A stretch of DNA of 64,000 nt, from assembly GCF_000686945.1 (NCBI RefSeq), contig NZ_JMME01000008.1, positions 84,981 to 148,980 of the forward strand, given 5' to 3'. Shown here in pieces: positions 9,526 to 18,646 of this stretch. How positions within the stretch are numbered: the first letter of the stretch is position 1; the number at the start of each line of letters is the position of its first letter. A model generated the notes under the pieces. That model was not told the DNA's origin, ran no database searches, and saw only the letters and a list, made by a program, of their open reading frames with translations. The position numbers and the translations under genes were made by a program. Origin of the DNA: Selenomonas sp. AE3005 (GTDB lineage Bacteria > Bacillota > Negativicutes > Selenomonadales > Selenomonadaceae).

Positions 9526-10539
9526 ATGATAAAAAATATAGATTTTGGAGATTTTCAGCCTAAAACGCGTAAGCTGCAATTAGATGCGAAGTTTGATTTT
9601 ACTAGCGTTACATTAGGTGCAGGATCCTATATTGCTGGTGCAGAAATGGCTCTTTGTGATGATAAAGAGGCCCATTTGTTAGTAGGAAAATATTCTTCTC
9701 TGGCACATGATTTACATTTTTATATTGGCATAAATCACGATTATAGACGCGTATCTACATACCCCTTTGATTCCAGATATTTGGATAAATGGTGGGATTC
9801 ATCTAAACAAATAGCACATATAGAGGGAAGGTATAACCGCAAGCAAGTGATAATTGGCAATGATGTATGGATTGGGGCAGACGTTACTGTTATGGGGGGA
9901 GTGCGAATTGGAAATGGTGCTGTGGTGGCTGCTGGTGCATTGGTATCTAAAGATGTACCGCCATATGCAATCGTTGGAGGCAATCCGGCCAGAGTTATAA
10001 AATATCGTTTTAGTCAGGATGTTATAGAACAGTTACAACAAATAAAGTGGTGGAATTGGCCACAAGATAGAATTAAGGCAGCATTACCGTTGTTTTCAGA
10101 TATTGATAAGTTTCTGCAGCAGTACGGAATAATAAAGCAGAATAACGAACAATGTTCATTGTATAATGAAATTGTTAAGTTACACTCAAATTATAAAATT
10201 TATCACTTTTTACCGGATTTTCATAGTGATGAAGGTGTTTGGCAGGATTTTATTCCTAGATTTATAAAAAATTTTACAATAAGGGATAAAGTCATATTAT
10301 TGCTATGGGTAGATGATTCAAAGGCCGCTGAGCAATGTTTGTCTTTGGTGCAAATGATGCTGGAACAGCAAGGTGATGAGGCACCAATTATCAATACATA
10401 TCAGGGAGATATAAATGTTATGGCATCTATTATAAATGATGTAGATGTGATTGTAACAACCAAGGAAGAAGAGTCTATAGATATAATTGACAGTGTAACT
10501 TCAGGGGATGTAAAGGTTATGTATGCTTATGATTTATAG
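9526..10539 (+). CDS. Hexapeptide-repeat acetyltransferase with an extra C-terminal domain
   Basis: A 337-residue protein. Residues about 50-180 form a left-handed beta-helix acyltransferase of the CatB/LbH type ([20 protein letters not shown], then [20 protein letters not shown] and [12 protein letters not shown]), which transfers an acetyl group from acetyl-CoA to a sugar or similar acceptor. The His in INHDYRR is a candidate catalytic residue. Residues 195-337 form an additional alpha/beta domain ([35 protein letters not shown]) reminiscent of the last half of a GT-B glycosyltransferase; I do not recognise it with certainty. The start ATG follows AGGGGAG. The gene is the intact twin of the pseudogene at 966-1971. 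Low GC like the rest of the island. Confidence 0.8.
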   Translation: MIKNIDFGDFQPKTRKLQLDAKFDFTSVTLGAGSYIAGAEMALCDDKEAHLLVGKYSSLAHDLHFYIGINHDYRRVSTYPFDSRYLDKWWDSSKQIAHIEGRYNRKQVIIGNDVWIGADVTVMGGVRIGNGAVVAAGALVSKDVPPYAIVGGNPARVIKYRFSQDVIEQLQQIKWWNWPQDRIKAALPLFSDIDKFLQQYGIIKQNNEQCSLYNEIVKLHSNYKIYHFLPDFHSDEGVWQDFIPRFIKNFTIRDKVILLLWVDDSKAAEQCLSLVQMMLEQQGDEAPIINTYQGDINVMASIINDVDVIVTTKEEESIDIIDSVTSGDVKVMYAYDL

Positions 10540-10553
10540 AGGAGTGTTTATGA

Positions 10554-10580
10554 GGCGGCGGAGGCCGCCGTTTTCTTTTA
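10554..10580 (+). terminator. Terminator after the acetyltransferase gene
   Basis: GGCGGC, loop GGAG, GCCGCC, then GTTTTCTTTT; 15 bp after the stop codon. Confidence 0.85.
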
Positions 10581-10606
10581 TGAGAGGAAACATTATACAA
10601 ATAAAA

Positions 10607-10661
10607 CAGGATTTTACCAAATAAGAGCGAATAATAATATTGTGTGCCTGTGGAGGTGATG
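10607..10661 (+). promoter_or_regulatory. rnf operon promoter within the second copy of the 55-bp repeat
   Basis: TTTACC at 10613-10618, a 16-bp spacer and TAATAT at 10635-10640 give a start of transcription near 10647, about 18 nt before the first codon of the operon. The surrounding 55 bp are the partner of 9418-9472. The end of the repeat, GGAGGTGATG, is also the ribosome site of the rseC-like gene. Confidence 0.7.
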
Positions 10662-10664
10662 TGT

Positions 10665-11081
10665 ATGAAACAGGAACAAGGTATAGTTTTGTCCGTGGAG
10701 GGCGGGCTGGCCAAGGTGCGTGTAGGGCGGCATGAGGAGTGCGGTTCCTGCGGGGCTTGTGGCGGTGCGCAGCAGGTTGTAGTTGAGGCGGTGAATGACG
10801 TCGGGGCGCAGCCGGGGCAGCGTGTGCTTTTTGAGTTCCGGGAGGCAAATGTCCTCACGGGGGCGTTTGTGGTCTTTATTCTGCCGCTGCTTATGGGCGG
10901 CGTCGGGGCGGTTATCGGTCATTTTTTGGCGCCGGTGTTGGACGCGAGTGGCAGTCTGCCGTATGTGCTGGGGGCATTGGTGTTCTTTTTACTGGCACTG
11001 GTGCTGGTGAAAATGTTTGATAAACGGGCCGCACATAAACAGGAGGCCAAGCCTGTTATTGTCGAGATAATCGACGGTTAG
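10665..11081 (+). CDS. RseC-like (SoxR-reducing system) membrane protein
   Basis: A 138-residue protein with an N-terminal cysteine-rich segment (EECGSCGACGG, residues about 24-34) and two transmembrane helices near residues 73-120 (GAFVVFILPLLMGGVGAVIG and VLGALVFFLLALVLVKMF). This fits the RseC family, whose genes often precede rnf operons and are thought to help deliver or sense reducing power. The ATG at 10665 is chosen because GGAGGTGAT lies eight bases upstream. It is the first gene of the rnf operon and 42 bp separate it from rnfC. Confidence 0.85.
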   Translation: MKQEQGIVLSVEGGLAKVRVGRHEECGSCGACGGAQQVVVEAVNDVGAQPGQRVLFEFREANVLTGAFVVFILPLLMGGVGAVIGHFLAPVLDASGSLPYVLGALVFFLLALVLVKMFDKRAAHKQEAKPVIVEIIDG

Positions 11082-11123
11082 TCTTGCTATATTTATATTT
11101 TAGGATAGCTACGAGGTGGTTTT

Positions 11124-12494
11124 ATGTTCAAGAGTTTTCTGGGGGGCATACACCCTCAGGACGGGAAGAAACTGGCCATGGACAAGCCGATTGAAACCAT
11201 GCCGGTGCCCCAGGAACTGGTGGTGCCGATGGGGCAGCATATCGGAGCGCCGTGCAATCCCACGGTAAAGGTGGGGGATATGGTAAAGCGCGGCCAGCTT
11301 ATTGGCACGAGTCCGGCTTTTATGCATGCGGATATTCATAGCCCCGTATCTGGTAAGGTCGTTAAAATCGAGCCACGGCCGCATTCGGGCATGGGCAGCT
11401 GTATGGCGGTGGTCATTGAAAATGACGGTCTGGACGAGTGGGCTGATGGGCTGCCGCTGACGCGCAACTGGCAGGCTATGGAGAATGAGGAGATTCTGAC
11501 AGCCATTCAGAGTGCCGGCATTGTGGGCATGGGCGGTGCGACTTTTCCCGCGCATGTGAAGTTAAAGCCGAGCAAGCCCGTGGATATACTGATTTTAAAC
11601 GGTGCGGAGTGTGAGCCGTATCTGACTGCTGACTACCGGCTGATGCTGGAGGAAGGCGCGAAAATCATCACGGGCACGCAGATTCTGCAAAAAATTCTGG
11701 GCGTCAAGCGTACGGTAATTGGCATTGAGGACAATAAGCCTGAGGCCATCAAGGCGATGACGCAGGCGGCGCAGGGAACGAATATTGAAGTGGCAGCGCT
11801 GAAAACGAAGTATCCGCAGGGCGCGGAAAAAATGCTGATTAAGGTTATCTCCGGCCGGGAGGTGCCGATGGGCGGTCTGCCGATGGACGTGGGCGCGGTG
11901 GTACAGAATGTGGGCACGGTGGCGGCGATTGCCGACGCTGTGGAGCACGGCCTGCCGCTGACGGAGCGTATTACGACGGTGACGGGGGACGCGATTGCAG
12001 AGCCTAAGAACCTGCGTATCCGCATTGGTACGCCATATCAGGTGGCTATTGACTATTGCGGCGGTTTTAAGGAGCCGGCGGATAAACTGATTGCCGGCGG
12101 CCCGATGATGGGCATGGCGCAGACGACGGCGCAGGTGCCGGTGATGAAAGGCTCGTCGGGAATTTTGGCGCTGACGCGAAAAATGACGGAGCATGGCCCG
12201 GAGATGAACTGCATTCGCTGCGGCCGTTGTGTCAAGGCCTGTCCTATGGGACTCGTGCCGTCAATGCTTTCGATTTTGTCGGAGCGGCAGGATTTTGCGG
12301 CCTGCCGTGATGATTACGGGCTGATGAATTGCGTGGAATGCGGCTGCTGCACCTTTGTGTGTCCGGCCAAGCGCAATATTGTACAGTATATCAAGAATGC
12401 CAAGGGCTTTGTCCGGGCGGAGATGGCCAGGGCCAAAGCGGCGGCAGCGAAAAAGGCACAGGAAAATGAAGAGCAGAAGGGGGCGGCAAAATGA
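11124..12494 (+). CDS. rnfC: Rnf electron transport complex subunit C
   Basis: 456 residues. RnfC is the peripheral subunit that passes electrons between NAD(H) and the membrane part of Rnf, a ferredoxin:NAD oxidoreductase that pumps Na+ or H+. Visible features: the N-terminal barrel-sandwich part (residues 35-100), the FMN/NADH-binding region with GIVGMGGATFPAHVK (132-146), and two [4Fe-4S] motifs, CIRCGRCVKAC (363-373) and CVECGCCTFVC (403-413). The C-terminus is a short charged Ala/Lys tail. The stop overlaps rnfD by four bases, so the two are translationally coupled. Confidence 0.97.
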   Translation: MFKSFLGGIHPQDGKKLAMDKPIETMPVPQELVVPMGQHIGAPCNPTVKVGDMVKRGQLIGTSPAFMHADIHSPVSGKVVKIEPRPHSGMGSCMAVVIENDGLDEWADGLPLTRNWQAMENEEILTAIQSAGIVGMGGATFPAHVKLKPSKPVDILILNGAECEPYLTADYRLMLEEGAKIITGTQILQKILGVKRTVIGIEDNKPEAIKAMTQAAQGTNIEVAALKTKYPQGAEKMLIKVISGREVPMGGLPMDVGAVVQNVGTVAAIADAVEHGLPLTERITTVTGDAIAEPKNLRIRIGTPYQVAIDYCGGFKEPADKLIAGGPMMGMAQTTAQVPVMKGSSGILALTRKMTEHGPEMNCIRCGRCVKACPMGLVPSMLSILSERQDFAACRDDYGLMNCVECGCCTFVCPAKRNIVQYIKNAKGFVRAEMARAKAAAAKKAQENEEQKGAAK

Positions 12495-13519
12495 GTGAAG
12501 AGGTAATGAAAAATTCTCAAGCGGCTGCACCGGAAGTGTTTACGATTTCTGTGTCACCGCATATCCGTGATGATGAAACCATCAGCCATATCATGTGGCA
12601 GGTCAACGCGGCACTCCTGCCGGCGGCTTTGTTTGCTGTCTGGTGGTTTGGTGTGCCGGCCCTTATAAATATGCTGGTGGGCGTGGTGTTTGCGGTGCTT
12701 GGGGAATATCTCTGGCAGAAGGGCATGCACCAGCCGGTTACGGCCTTTGACGGCAGTGCCTGCATTACGGGGCTGCTGTTGGCGATGTCGATGTCGCCGC
12801 TGCTGCCGCCTTATATGGTGGCGGTGGGTTCGTTCATCGCCATTATTGTGGCCAAGCAGTCCATGGGCGGCCTGGGATTTAATATCTTCAATCCGGCGCA
12901 TATCGGCCGCGCGGCGCTGATGGTGTCCTGGCCGGTAGCCATGACCACCTGGACGAAAATGCAGGATATGAGCGGCGGCGTGGACGCCATGACGTCAGCT
13001 ACTCCCTTGAACATTTTGAAAATGCAGGGCTATGACGCACTGGTGGCCACGTTTGGCAGTCAGTCGGAATTATATTGGAATATGTTGATTGGTACGCGCA
13101 ACGGCTCGCTGGGCGAGACCAGTACTATTTTACTGCTGCTCGGCGGTTTGTATCTGATTTACAAAGGCTATGTGAACTGGTTTGTTCCGGCAGCCATGAT
13201 TGGCACGGTGGCCGTGCTGACCTGGATTTTTGGGCCGGCCGGGCTGTTCACCGGTGACCCGTTATTCCATGTGATGGCCGGCGGCCTGATGCTGGGGGCG
13301 TTTTTCATGGCTACGGATATGGTGACCATTCCGATGACGGTGAAGGGGCAGCTTATCTTTGCCGTGGGCGCCGGGGCACTTACGGTGCTGATTCGTCTGG
13401 TGGGCGGCTATCCCGAGGGTGTATGCTATTCCCTGCTGCTCATGAATGCCGTAACGCCGCTGATTGACCGGTTCTGCAAACCGCGGATTTTTGGGGCAGG
13501 GGGTGCTGACAATGGCTAA
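12491..13519 (+). CDS. rnfD: Rnf complex subunit D
   Basis: 342-residue integral membrane protein with about nine hydrophobic helices. RnfD carries a covalent FMN bound to a threonine; here the motif DAMTSATPL at residues 165-173 has Thr171 at that place. The start overlaps the end of rnfC (ATGA type), and the 3' end overlaps rnfG by eight bases. Confidence 0.96.
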   Translation: MSEEVMKNSQAAAPEVFTISVSPHIRDDETISHIMWQVNAALLPAALFAVWWFGVPALINMLVGVVFAVLGEYLWQKGMHQPVTAFDGSACITGLLLAMSMSPLLPPYMVAVGSFIAIIVAKQSMGGLGFNIFNPAHIGRAALMVSWPVAMTTWTKMQDMSGGVDAMTSATPLNILKMQGYDALVATFGSQSELYWNMLIGTRNGSLGETSTILLLLGGLYLIYKGYVNWFVPAAMIGTVAVLTWIFGPAGLFTGDPLFHVMAGGLMLGAFFMATDMVTIPMTVKGQLIFAVGAGALTVLIRLVGGYPEGVCYSLLLMNAVTPLIDRFCKPRIFGAGGADNG

Positions 13520-14069
13520 TGAACATTCCACGTTTAAGATTGCCTTTAATCTGGCGGCGGCCTGCTTTATTTCCGGCATTGTTATCGGCTCGGTTTATTT
13601 TGTGACGGCACCGGTGGCGGCGCAAAAAGCGGAGGAAATGAAACAGGAGTCCATGAAGTCGCTCGTGCCGGAGGCGGAGCGTTTTACGGAAGTGGCCGGG
13701 CATGAGGGCTGGTTTGCCGCGGTGAAAAACGGCAAAACCACGGCTTATATCGTGCCGGCGGAAAGCAAGGGCTACGGCGGTAAAATCAAAATGCTCGTGG
13801 CTGTTTCTGCTGATGACAAGGTGATTGACTACTCGATTCTCGAACATAATGAAACCCCGGGACTCGGGGATAATGCGCAAAAGCCGGCGTTCCGGCAGCA
13901 GTTTGCCGGGAAGGGGGCCAGCCTCCTTGAGGTGACGAAGGACCCGGGCAATAAGGACAATATTCAGGCTATGACCGGGGCGACGATTTCTTCCCGGGCT
14001 GTGACGAAAGGTGTCCGGGAGGCGGTGGAGGCCGTTGCGGCCTACCAGGCTGAGGGAGGTGCTAAGTGA
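13512..14069 (+). CDS. rnfG: Rnf complex subunit G
   Basis: 185 residues: one N-terminal membrane helix (about residues 10-31) and an exported FMN-binding domain. The covalent flavin site is the MTGATISSRAV segment, with Thr158 as the expected acceptor. ATG 13512 is preferred; an upstream in-frame start at 13464 would add 16 residues read out of rnfD. It overlaps rnfE by one base. Confidence 0.95.
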   Translation: MANEHSTFKIAFNLAAACFISGIVIGSVYFVTAPVAAQKAEEMKQESMKSLVPEAERFTEVAGHEGWFAAVKNGKTTAYIVPAESKGYGGKIKMLVAVSADDKVIDYSILEHNETPGLGDNAQKPAFRQQFAGKGASLLEVTKDPGNKDNIQAMTGATISSRAVTKGVREAVEAVAAYQAEGGAK

Positions 14070-14707
14070 TGAAGGAACTTTGGCAGATTTTCAGTAAGGG
14101 ACTGATTGCCGAAAATCCGATTTTCATTTTGGCGCTGTCCCTGTGTCCGGCTCTGGCGGTTACGACTACAGTGATTAACGGCCTGACGATGGGGCTGACG
14201 GTGACGTTTGTTATCACGACTAACAACGTAGTGGTGTCCATCGTGCGCAAGTGGGTTAACCCCAAGGTGCGTGTGCCGGTTTATATTACGTCCATCGCGA
14301 CGATTGTTACCGTGGCCCAGCTGGTGCTGCAGGCTTATTTCCCCGTACTTTACAAGGCGATGGGCATTTACCTGGCGCTCGTGGTGGTGTTTGCCATCAT
14401 TCTGGCCCGGGCCGAGGTTTTTGCCTCGAAAAATGGCGTGCTCAAGTCATTCCTCGACGGTTTTGGCATGGGCTGCGGTTTTACGCTGGCCATGCTGACG
14501 ATTGCGGTGATTCGCGAACTCTTTGGGGCAGGTACTATTTTAGGTGTGCCGGTGTTTGGTGAGGGCTATGAGCCCATGCTGATGATGATTCTGCCGCCGG
14601 GAGCCTTTATTCTGATTGGGTACCTGGTGGCGGCCTGCAAGACGTGGAACGCCAGGCAGGAGGAAAAGGCCCGAATTGCTGAATTAAAAGCAGGAAAGGA
14701 GGCCTAA
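14069..14707 (+). CDS. rnfE: Rnf complex subunit E
   Basis: 212-residue membrane protein with six predicted helices. RnfE and RnfA are inverted-topology homologues that together hold a [2Fe-2S] cluster in the membrane; the half-sites here include SLCPALAVTT and GFGMGCGFTLAM, each with the expected cysteine. ATG 14069 sits eight bases after GAGGGAGGT; a GTG at 14066 is also in frame. Confidence 0.95.
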   Translation: MKELWQIFSKGLIAENPIFILALSLCPALAVTTTVINGLTMGLTVTFVITTNNVVVSIVRKWVNPKVRVPVYITSIATIVTVAQLVLQAYFPVLYKAMGIYLALVVVFAIILARAEVFASKNGVLKSFLDGFGMGCGFTLAMLTIAVIRELFGAGTILGVPVFGEGYEPMLMMILPPGAFILIGYLVAACKTWNARQEEKARIAELKAGKEA

Positions 14708-14710
14708 ATC

Positions 14711-15286
14711 ATGGGAGAGTATTTAACATTATTTATCGGCGCGGTAGTAGTCAATAACTTCGTGCTGACGAAATTTTTAGGCCTCTGTATCTTCTTCGGT
14801 ATCTCCAAGAATTTGAGCGCCTCGGTGGGTATGGGCATGGCGGTGACTTCGGTCATGACCATGAGTTCCATTCTGGCCTGGATTGTGTATTTCTTCGTGC
14901 TGGAACCGTTGGGGCTGACGTTCCTTACAACCATCGTGTTCGTGGTGCTGACGGCCAGTTTTGTGCAGCTTTTGGAGCTCGTCATCAAGAAACAGGCGCC
15001 GGCCCTCTACAATATGTGGGGCATTTACCTGCTGCTTATCGCGACGAACTGTATCGTACTGGCGGTGCCACTGCTGAACGTGGAGAGCAATTACAGCCTC
15101 TTAAAGAGCATTGTCTTTGCCATCGGCTCCGGTCTGGGCTTTGCCCTGGCCATTATCCTGATGGCCTCCCTGCGGGAAAAGCTCGTTTATGCCAACGTGC
15201 CCAAACCGCTGCAGGGGATTGGCATTGCCTTTATTCTGGCAGGCATGCTGTCGCTGGCCTTTTTAGGCTTTGCCGGAATGCTGTAA
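14711..15286 (+). CDS. rnfA: Rnf complex subunit A
   Basis: 191-residue membrane protein with six helices, partner of RnfE in binding the intramembrane [2Fe-2S] cluster. Cysteines are present in KFLGLCIFFGIS (helix 1) and in ATNCIVLAVPL. Only three bases separate it from rnfE, and AAAGGAGGCC precedes it. Confidence 0.96.
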   Translation: MGEYLTLFIGAVVVNNFVLTKFLGLCIFFGISKNLSASVGMGMAVTSVMTMSSILAWIVYFFVLEPLGLTFLTTIVFVVLTASFVQLLELVIKKQAPALYNMWGIYLLLIATNCIVLAVPLLNVESNYSLLKSIVFAIGSGLGFALAIILMASLREKLVYANVPKPLQGIGIAFILAGMLSLAFLGFAGML

Positions 15287-15295
15287 GGAGGGCTG

Positions 15296-16129
15296 ATGAT
15301 GGAAAAAGCAATGATGATTATCGTCGTGCTGGTAGGTGTCGGCCTGTTCTTCGGCATTGTACTGGCGCTGGCGGATAAAAAGTTTTATATGGCGGTCAAT
15401 CCGTTGATTAACGAAGTGGAAGAAATTCTGCCCAAGGGGCAGTGCGGAGCCTGTGGTTTTGCCGGGTGTGCCAAGTACGCCGAGGCCGTGGTGGAGGACC
15501 CCACGGTGGCACCGAATCTCTGTGTGCCGGGGAAAGCGGCGGTGGCGGCCAAGGTCGCAGAACTCACGGGGAAAAAGGCCGAAGTCACGGAACCAAAGTA
15601 TGCGGCTTTAAAATGCCGGGGCACACAGACGGCAGCGATAATGGCGGCCAAATACGAGGGCGTGCCGGATTGTGCGGCCGCCAAACTCATACAGGGCGGC
15701 CCTAAGGGCTGCAAGTACGGCTGTATCGGTTTTGGCAACTGCGTCAAGGCCTGCCCGTTTGGGGCGATGAGCATGGGCGCGGACGGCCTGCCGGTGGTGG
15801 ATGAGGATATCTGCACCGGCTGCGGCAAATGTGTCAGCACTTGTCCGCAGGCCATACTGACGCTGAAGGGCTTTAACGACCCCGTAGAGGTGCTCTGCAG
15901 CTCCCACGACAAAGGGCCGGCGGCTAAAAAACTCTGCCAGAATGCCTGCATTGGCTGCGGCCTCTGCCTGCGGAACTGCAGCCAGGGTGCGATTAAGATT
16001 GACAACTTCGTGGCCGTGGTTGACAGCAGCAAATGCCAAGACTGTCCGGAACCCACCTGCCTGGCCAAGTGCCCGACCGGGGCGATAAAGGCGTTAATCG
16101 GTACCGCTGCAACACAAAAAACAGCATAA
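15296..16129 (+). CDS. rnfB: Rnf complex subunit B, ferredoxin-accepting iron-sulfur protein
   Basis: 277 residues: an N-terminal membrane helix (residues 6-27), an Fe-S domain beginning CGACGFAGC (50-58), then several ferredoxin-like clusters: CKYGCIGFGNCVKAC (139-153), CTGCGKCVSTC (173-183), CIGCGLCLRNC (218-228) and CQDCPEPTCLAKC (247-259). RnfB takes electrons from reduced ferredoxin and hands them to the other subunits. The extra clusters match the long RnfB seen in anaerobic Firmicutes rather than the shorter proteobacterial form. Last gene of the operon; a terminator follows. Confidence 0.96.
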   Translation: MMEKAMMIIVVLVGVGLFFGIVLALADKKFYMAVNPLINEVEEILPKGQCGACGFAGCAKYAEAVVEDPTVAPNLCVPGKAAVAAKVAELTGKKAEVTEPKYAALKCRGTQTAAIMAAKYEGVPDCAAAKLIQGGPKGCKYGCIGFGNCVKACPFGAMSMGADGLPVVDEDICTGCGKCVSTCPQAILTLKGFNDPVEVLCSSHDKGPAAKKLCQNACIGCGLCLRNCSQGAIKIDNFVAVVDSSKCQDCPEPTCLAKCPTGAIKALIGTAATQKTA

Positions 16130-16138
16130 ATAATATGA

Positions 16139-16172
16139 AAAAACTCCCGGCGCAGCAGCGCTGGGAGTTTTT
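16139..16172. terminator. Bidirectional terminator between rnfB and the cytochrome c gene
   Basis: ACTCCC at 16143 pairs with GGGAGT at 16163-16168, with an inner GCGC/GCGC stem around AGCA. A-rich on the left and T-rich on the right, it can end both the rnf transcript (+) and the cytochrome transcript (-). Confidence 0.85.
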
Positions 16173-16174
16173 GT

Positions 16175-16729
16175 TTACAGGCTTTTGCCTGCTTTTTTTT
16201 CTCCTTTGCCAGCCCATTCCGGGGGGAGGTTTTGGAGAAATTCAAAATTATGGCATTTTTGGCAGGCGGCTTGGGACTTCTCATGACTGTAATGGCAGTC
16301 GGAGCAGACCAAATCACCTAAATGGGAATCATGGGGGTTGCCGTCTTTGTAGTTGGTCTTGGCGATGATTTCGTCAACCTTGTGGCATTTCACACACATT
16401 TTGTTGTCAAAGGCCCGTTTCAGCGGCGGGTCATCGAAGTCATCGGTGACATACCAGACGGTTTCCATCACCTTGTCCTCGATACCGTTGTCATGGCAGT
16501 CAATGCAGGCGACGCCGGCTTTTTCATGGGAATGTGCCAGCAAATCGTCCTTGTGATAGCCGTCAACGTAGGGCTGCATCACATGGCAGGGTGAGCAGGC
16601 TACTTCGGGAATCTTTTCTACCTGGTGCATGACCAGCATGCCAATGGCACCCAGAACGAAAAGCCCCACCACGGCCAGCAGCGGTTTTTGCCGGACAAAA
16701 GCCAGACTCCGCGAGAGAATATCCTTCAT
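16175..16729 (-). CDS. Membrane-anchored pentaheme cytochrome c of the NapC/NrfH type
   Basis: 184 residues with one N-terminal membrane helix (about residues 16-36) and five CxxCH heme sites: CSPCH at 45, CIDCH at 75, CVKCH at 112, CSDCH at 142 and CQKCH at 156. NapC/NrfH/CymA proteins take electrons from menaquinol and pass them to a periplasmic reductase; classical NrfH has four hemes, so five is one more than usual. The gene diverges from the exported flavoprotein at 16918, the likely electron acceptor. It shares the terminator at 16139 with rnfB. Confidence 0.85.
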   Translation of the reverse strand: MKDILSRSLAFVRQKPLLAVVGLFVLGAIGMLVMHQVEKIPEVACSPCHVMQPYVDGYHKDDLLAHSHEKAGVACIDCHDNGIEDKVMETVWYVTDDFDDPPLKRAFDNKMCVKCHKVDEIIAKTNYKDGNPHDSHLGDLVCSDCHYSHEKSQAACQKCHNFEFLQNLPPEWAGKGEKKAGKSL

Positions 16730-16763
16730 ATAAGAGCGCTCCTTTCTGCATAAATTTGATATC

Positions 16764-16782
16764 TCTTTCTATTATAGAAAGA
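16764..16782. promoter_or_regulatory. Perfect 19-bp palindrome in the divergent promoter region
   Basis: TCTTTCTAT, one central T, ATAGAAAGA. On the minus strand its centre reads TATAAT, so a protein bound here would cover the likely -10 box of the cytochrome gene. No good -35 box is visible. Which regulator binds is unknown. Confidence 0.4.
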
Positions 16783-16917
16783 TGACCGGTCTTTGACTTT
16801 AAGGGAATAAACGAAAAAGAGCCGCTGCCTTTTGTAGGTTTATACAAGCGGAGAGCGCAGCTTTCGGTTTACAATTATAGCAAGTGAAATTTTGTAATTT
16901 GTGAATGGGGGATAAAA

Positions 16918-18627
16918 ATGGCTAACAAAGAAAATGACGGCATGTCCCGTCGTAATTTCCTGAAAACCGGCGTGTTTGCCATGGCCGGGGTGATGACGGC
17001 CGGGGTTATGTCCGGGTGTGGCAAAGGCCGTACCGCCAATGTGCGCAAGGATAAGGAAGGCGGTCTGGGGGCCGGGGAAGAACCGGCGTTTATGAAGGCA
17101 CCGGAACCCATTGCTGACAGCGCCATCAAGGAAACGAAGGAAACTGATGTCGTGGTTGTCGGCGCCGGCATGAGCGGTCTGTGTGCGGCTGTATCCGCAG
17201 CTGAATCCGGGGCCAAGGTTATGGTTATCGAAAAAGGCCCGACGATTAACTTCCGCAGCTATGACTATGGTGCGGTAAACTCCAAGCTGCAGCTGTCTGT
17301 GGGCAACCAGCTTAATCCGCTGGACGTTACGCGGGAAATCATGCGCTGGGGCGGCTATAAGGCTGACCAGAAAGTCGTCAAGCTGTTCTCGGAAAAGAGC
17401 GGCATGGTCAATGACTGGATTGTGGAACATGCCGAAAAGCTGGGCTGCAAGGTGAAATCCGTCTGGACGAAGGACGACCAGATGTCGCCGAACGCGACTA
17501 TTCCCAACATTCCGACGCTGTCCTTTGTGCTCGAACCGCCTGAGGGGGCAGCCGAGGCTACGCCGAAAGGCATGATTGGCGGCAGCGCTGTTATCGCCAT
17601 GGCTTATACGTTAAAGACTTCGGCCGAAAAGCTGGGCTGCGAAATTTTCTACGAAACGCCGGGCGTGCAGCTGATTCGTCCGAATAATGAGGGGCGGGTA
17701 CAGGGCGTAATCGCCAAGGATAAGGACGGCAAGTATATCAAGTTCCTGGCGAAGAAAGGTGTTATCCTCTGCTCCGGTGACTACGGCCACGATGAGGAAA
17801 TGCTGCGCTATTATATTCCGGCAGCGACGAAGGTGCAGAAGATCATGTACCCGAACTCCTTCAACACTGGCGACGGCCAGAAGATGGGGCTCTGGGTTGG
17901 GGCCGGTATTGATGAAGGTCCGCATGCGCCCATGCTCTTTGATAATGCGCTGCTTGACCCGGAGGGCAATTCCGGCGGCCGTATGGACGCTATTCCCCGT
18001 CAGCCGTGGCTGGCCGTCAACAAGCGCGGCGAACGTTATGCCAACGAGGACCTGCCTTTTGCCTATATCTGTAATCAGGCCCGTCAGCAGGTGGGGCTTA
18101 CCCATTGGACCATCTTTGATTCCAAATGGGAGGAAGAGGCACCGCGTTTCAAGCAGAGTGCCTGCAAAAAGCTCAAATACCATCATCGTAAAAACGAGTT
18201 TGAGCAGCTGGTGGAAAAAGGCGTAATCGTCAAGGCGGATACCCTCGAAGAACTGGCCCAGAAAGCCCATCTGCCCTATGAAACCTTAAAGGCTACGGTA
18301 GAACGTTATAATGAAATGGCCCGTAAAGGTGTAGATGATGACTTCGGCAAGGATAAGACATATCTGACCACTGTGGAGAAAGCACCGTTCTATGCCGGTC
18401 ATATCGGTACGGCCCTGCTCGTTACCCTGGGCGGCCTGACCATCAACGACAAGCTGGAAGTGCTGGACAAGGAACGCAATGTCATTCCGGGACTTTACGC
18501 CGCCGGCAATGCCTCCGGCAGTTTCTTTGCCACGGATTATCCTATCGTCGTTACCGGCTGCAGTCATGGCCGTGCCTATACATTTGGTTATCTGGCCGGC
18601 AAGAGTGCGGCTGAGGCAAAAGCGTAA
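16918..18627 (+). CDS. Tat-exported FAD-dependent reductase (fumarate-reductase-like flavoprotein)
   Basis: 569 residues. The N-terminus has a twin-arginine signal (SRRNFLKTG, residues 10-18) and a Cys in VMSGCGKG that might be a lipid anchor. The FAD-binding fold starts at DVVVVGAGMSGLCAA (about 77-91), and the C-terminal FAD contact is GLYAAGNASGSFFATDYP. The overall plan is that of periplasmic fumarate or urocanate reductases (FAD_binding_2). The HHTMGG motif that supplies a substrate His in Shewanella Fcc3 reads VTLGG here, so the substrate may be another alkene acid. With the neighbouring quinol-linked cytochrome it forms a plausible periplasmic terminal reductase. Confidence 0.8.
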   Translation: MANKENDGMSRRNFLKTGVFAMAGVMTAGVMSGCGKGRTANVRKDKEGGLGAGEEPAFMKAPEPIADSAIKETKETDVVVVGAGMSGLCAAVSAAESGAKVMVIEKGPTINFRSYDYGAVNSKLQLSVGNQLNPLDVTREIMRWGGYKADQKVVKLFSEKSGMVNDWIVEHAEKLGCKVKSVWTKDDQMSPNATIPNIPTLSFVLEPPEGAAEATPKGMIGGSAVIAMAYTLKTSAEKLGCEIFYETPGVQLIRPNNEGRVQGVIAKDKDGKYIKFLAKKGVILCSGDYGHDEEMLRYYIPAATKVQKIMYPNSFNTGDGQKMGLWVGAGIDEGPHAPMLFDNALLDPEGNSGGRMDAIPRQPWLAVNKRGERYANEDLPFAYICNQARQQVGLTHWTIFDSKWEEEAPRFKQSACKKLKYHHRKNEFEQLVEKGVIVKADTLEELAQKAHLPYETLKATVERYNEMARKGVDDDFGKDKTYLTTVEKAPFYAGHIGTALLVTLGGLTINDKLEVLDKERNVIPGLYAAGNASGSFFATDYPIVVTGCSHGRAYTFGYLAGKSAAEAKA

Positions 18628-18646
18628 ACAGGGGGAGAATTAGGGA

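Noticed and set aside
11109..12530. Long minus-strand frames opposite rnfC and other GC-rich genes
   Set aside because: They mirror the codon pattern of well-recognised plus-strand genes and have no homology or ribosome sites.
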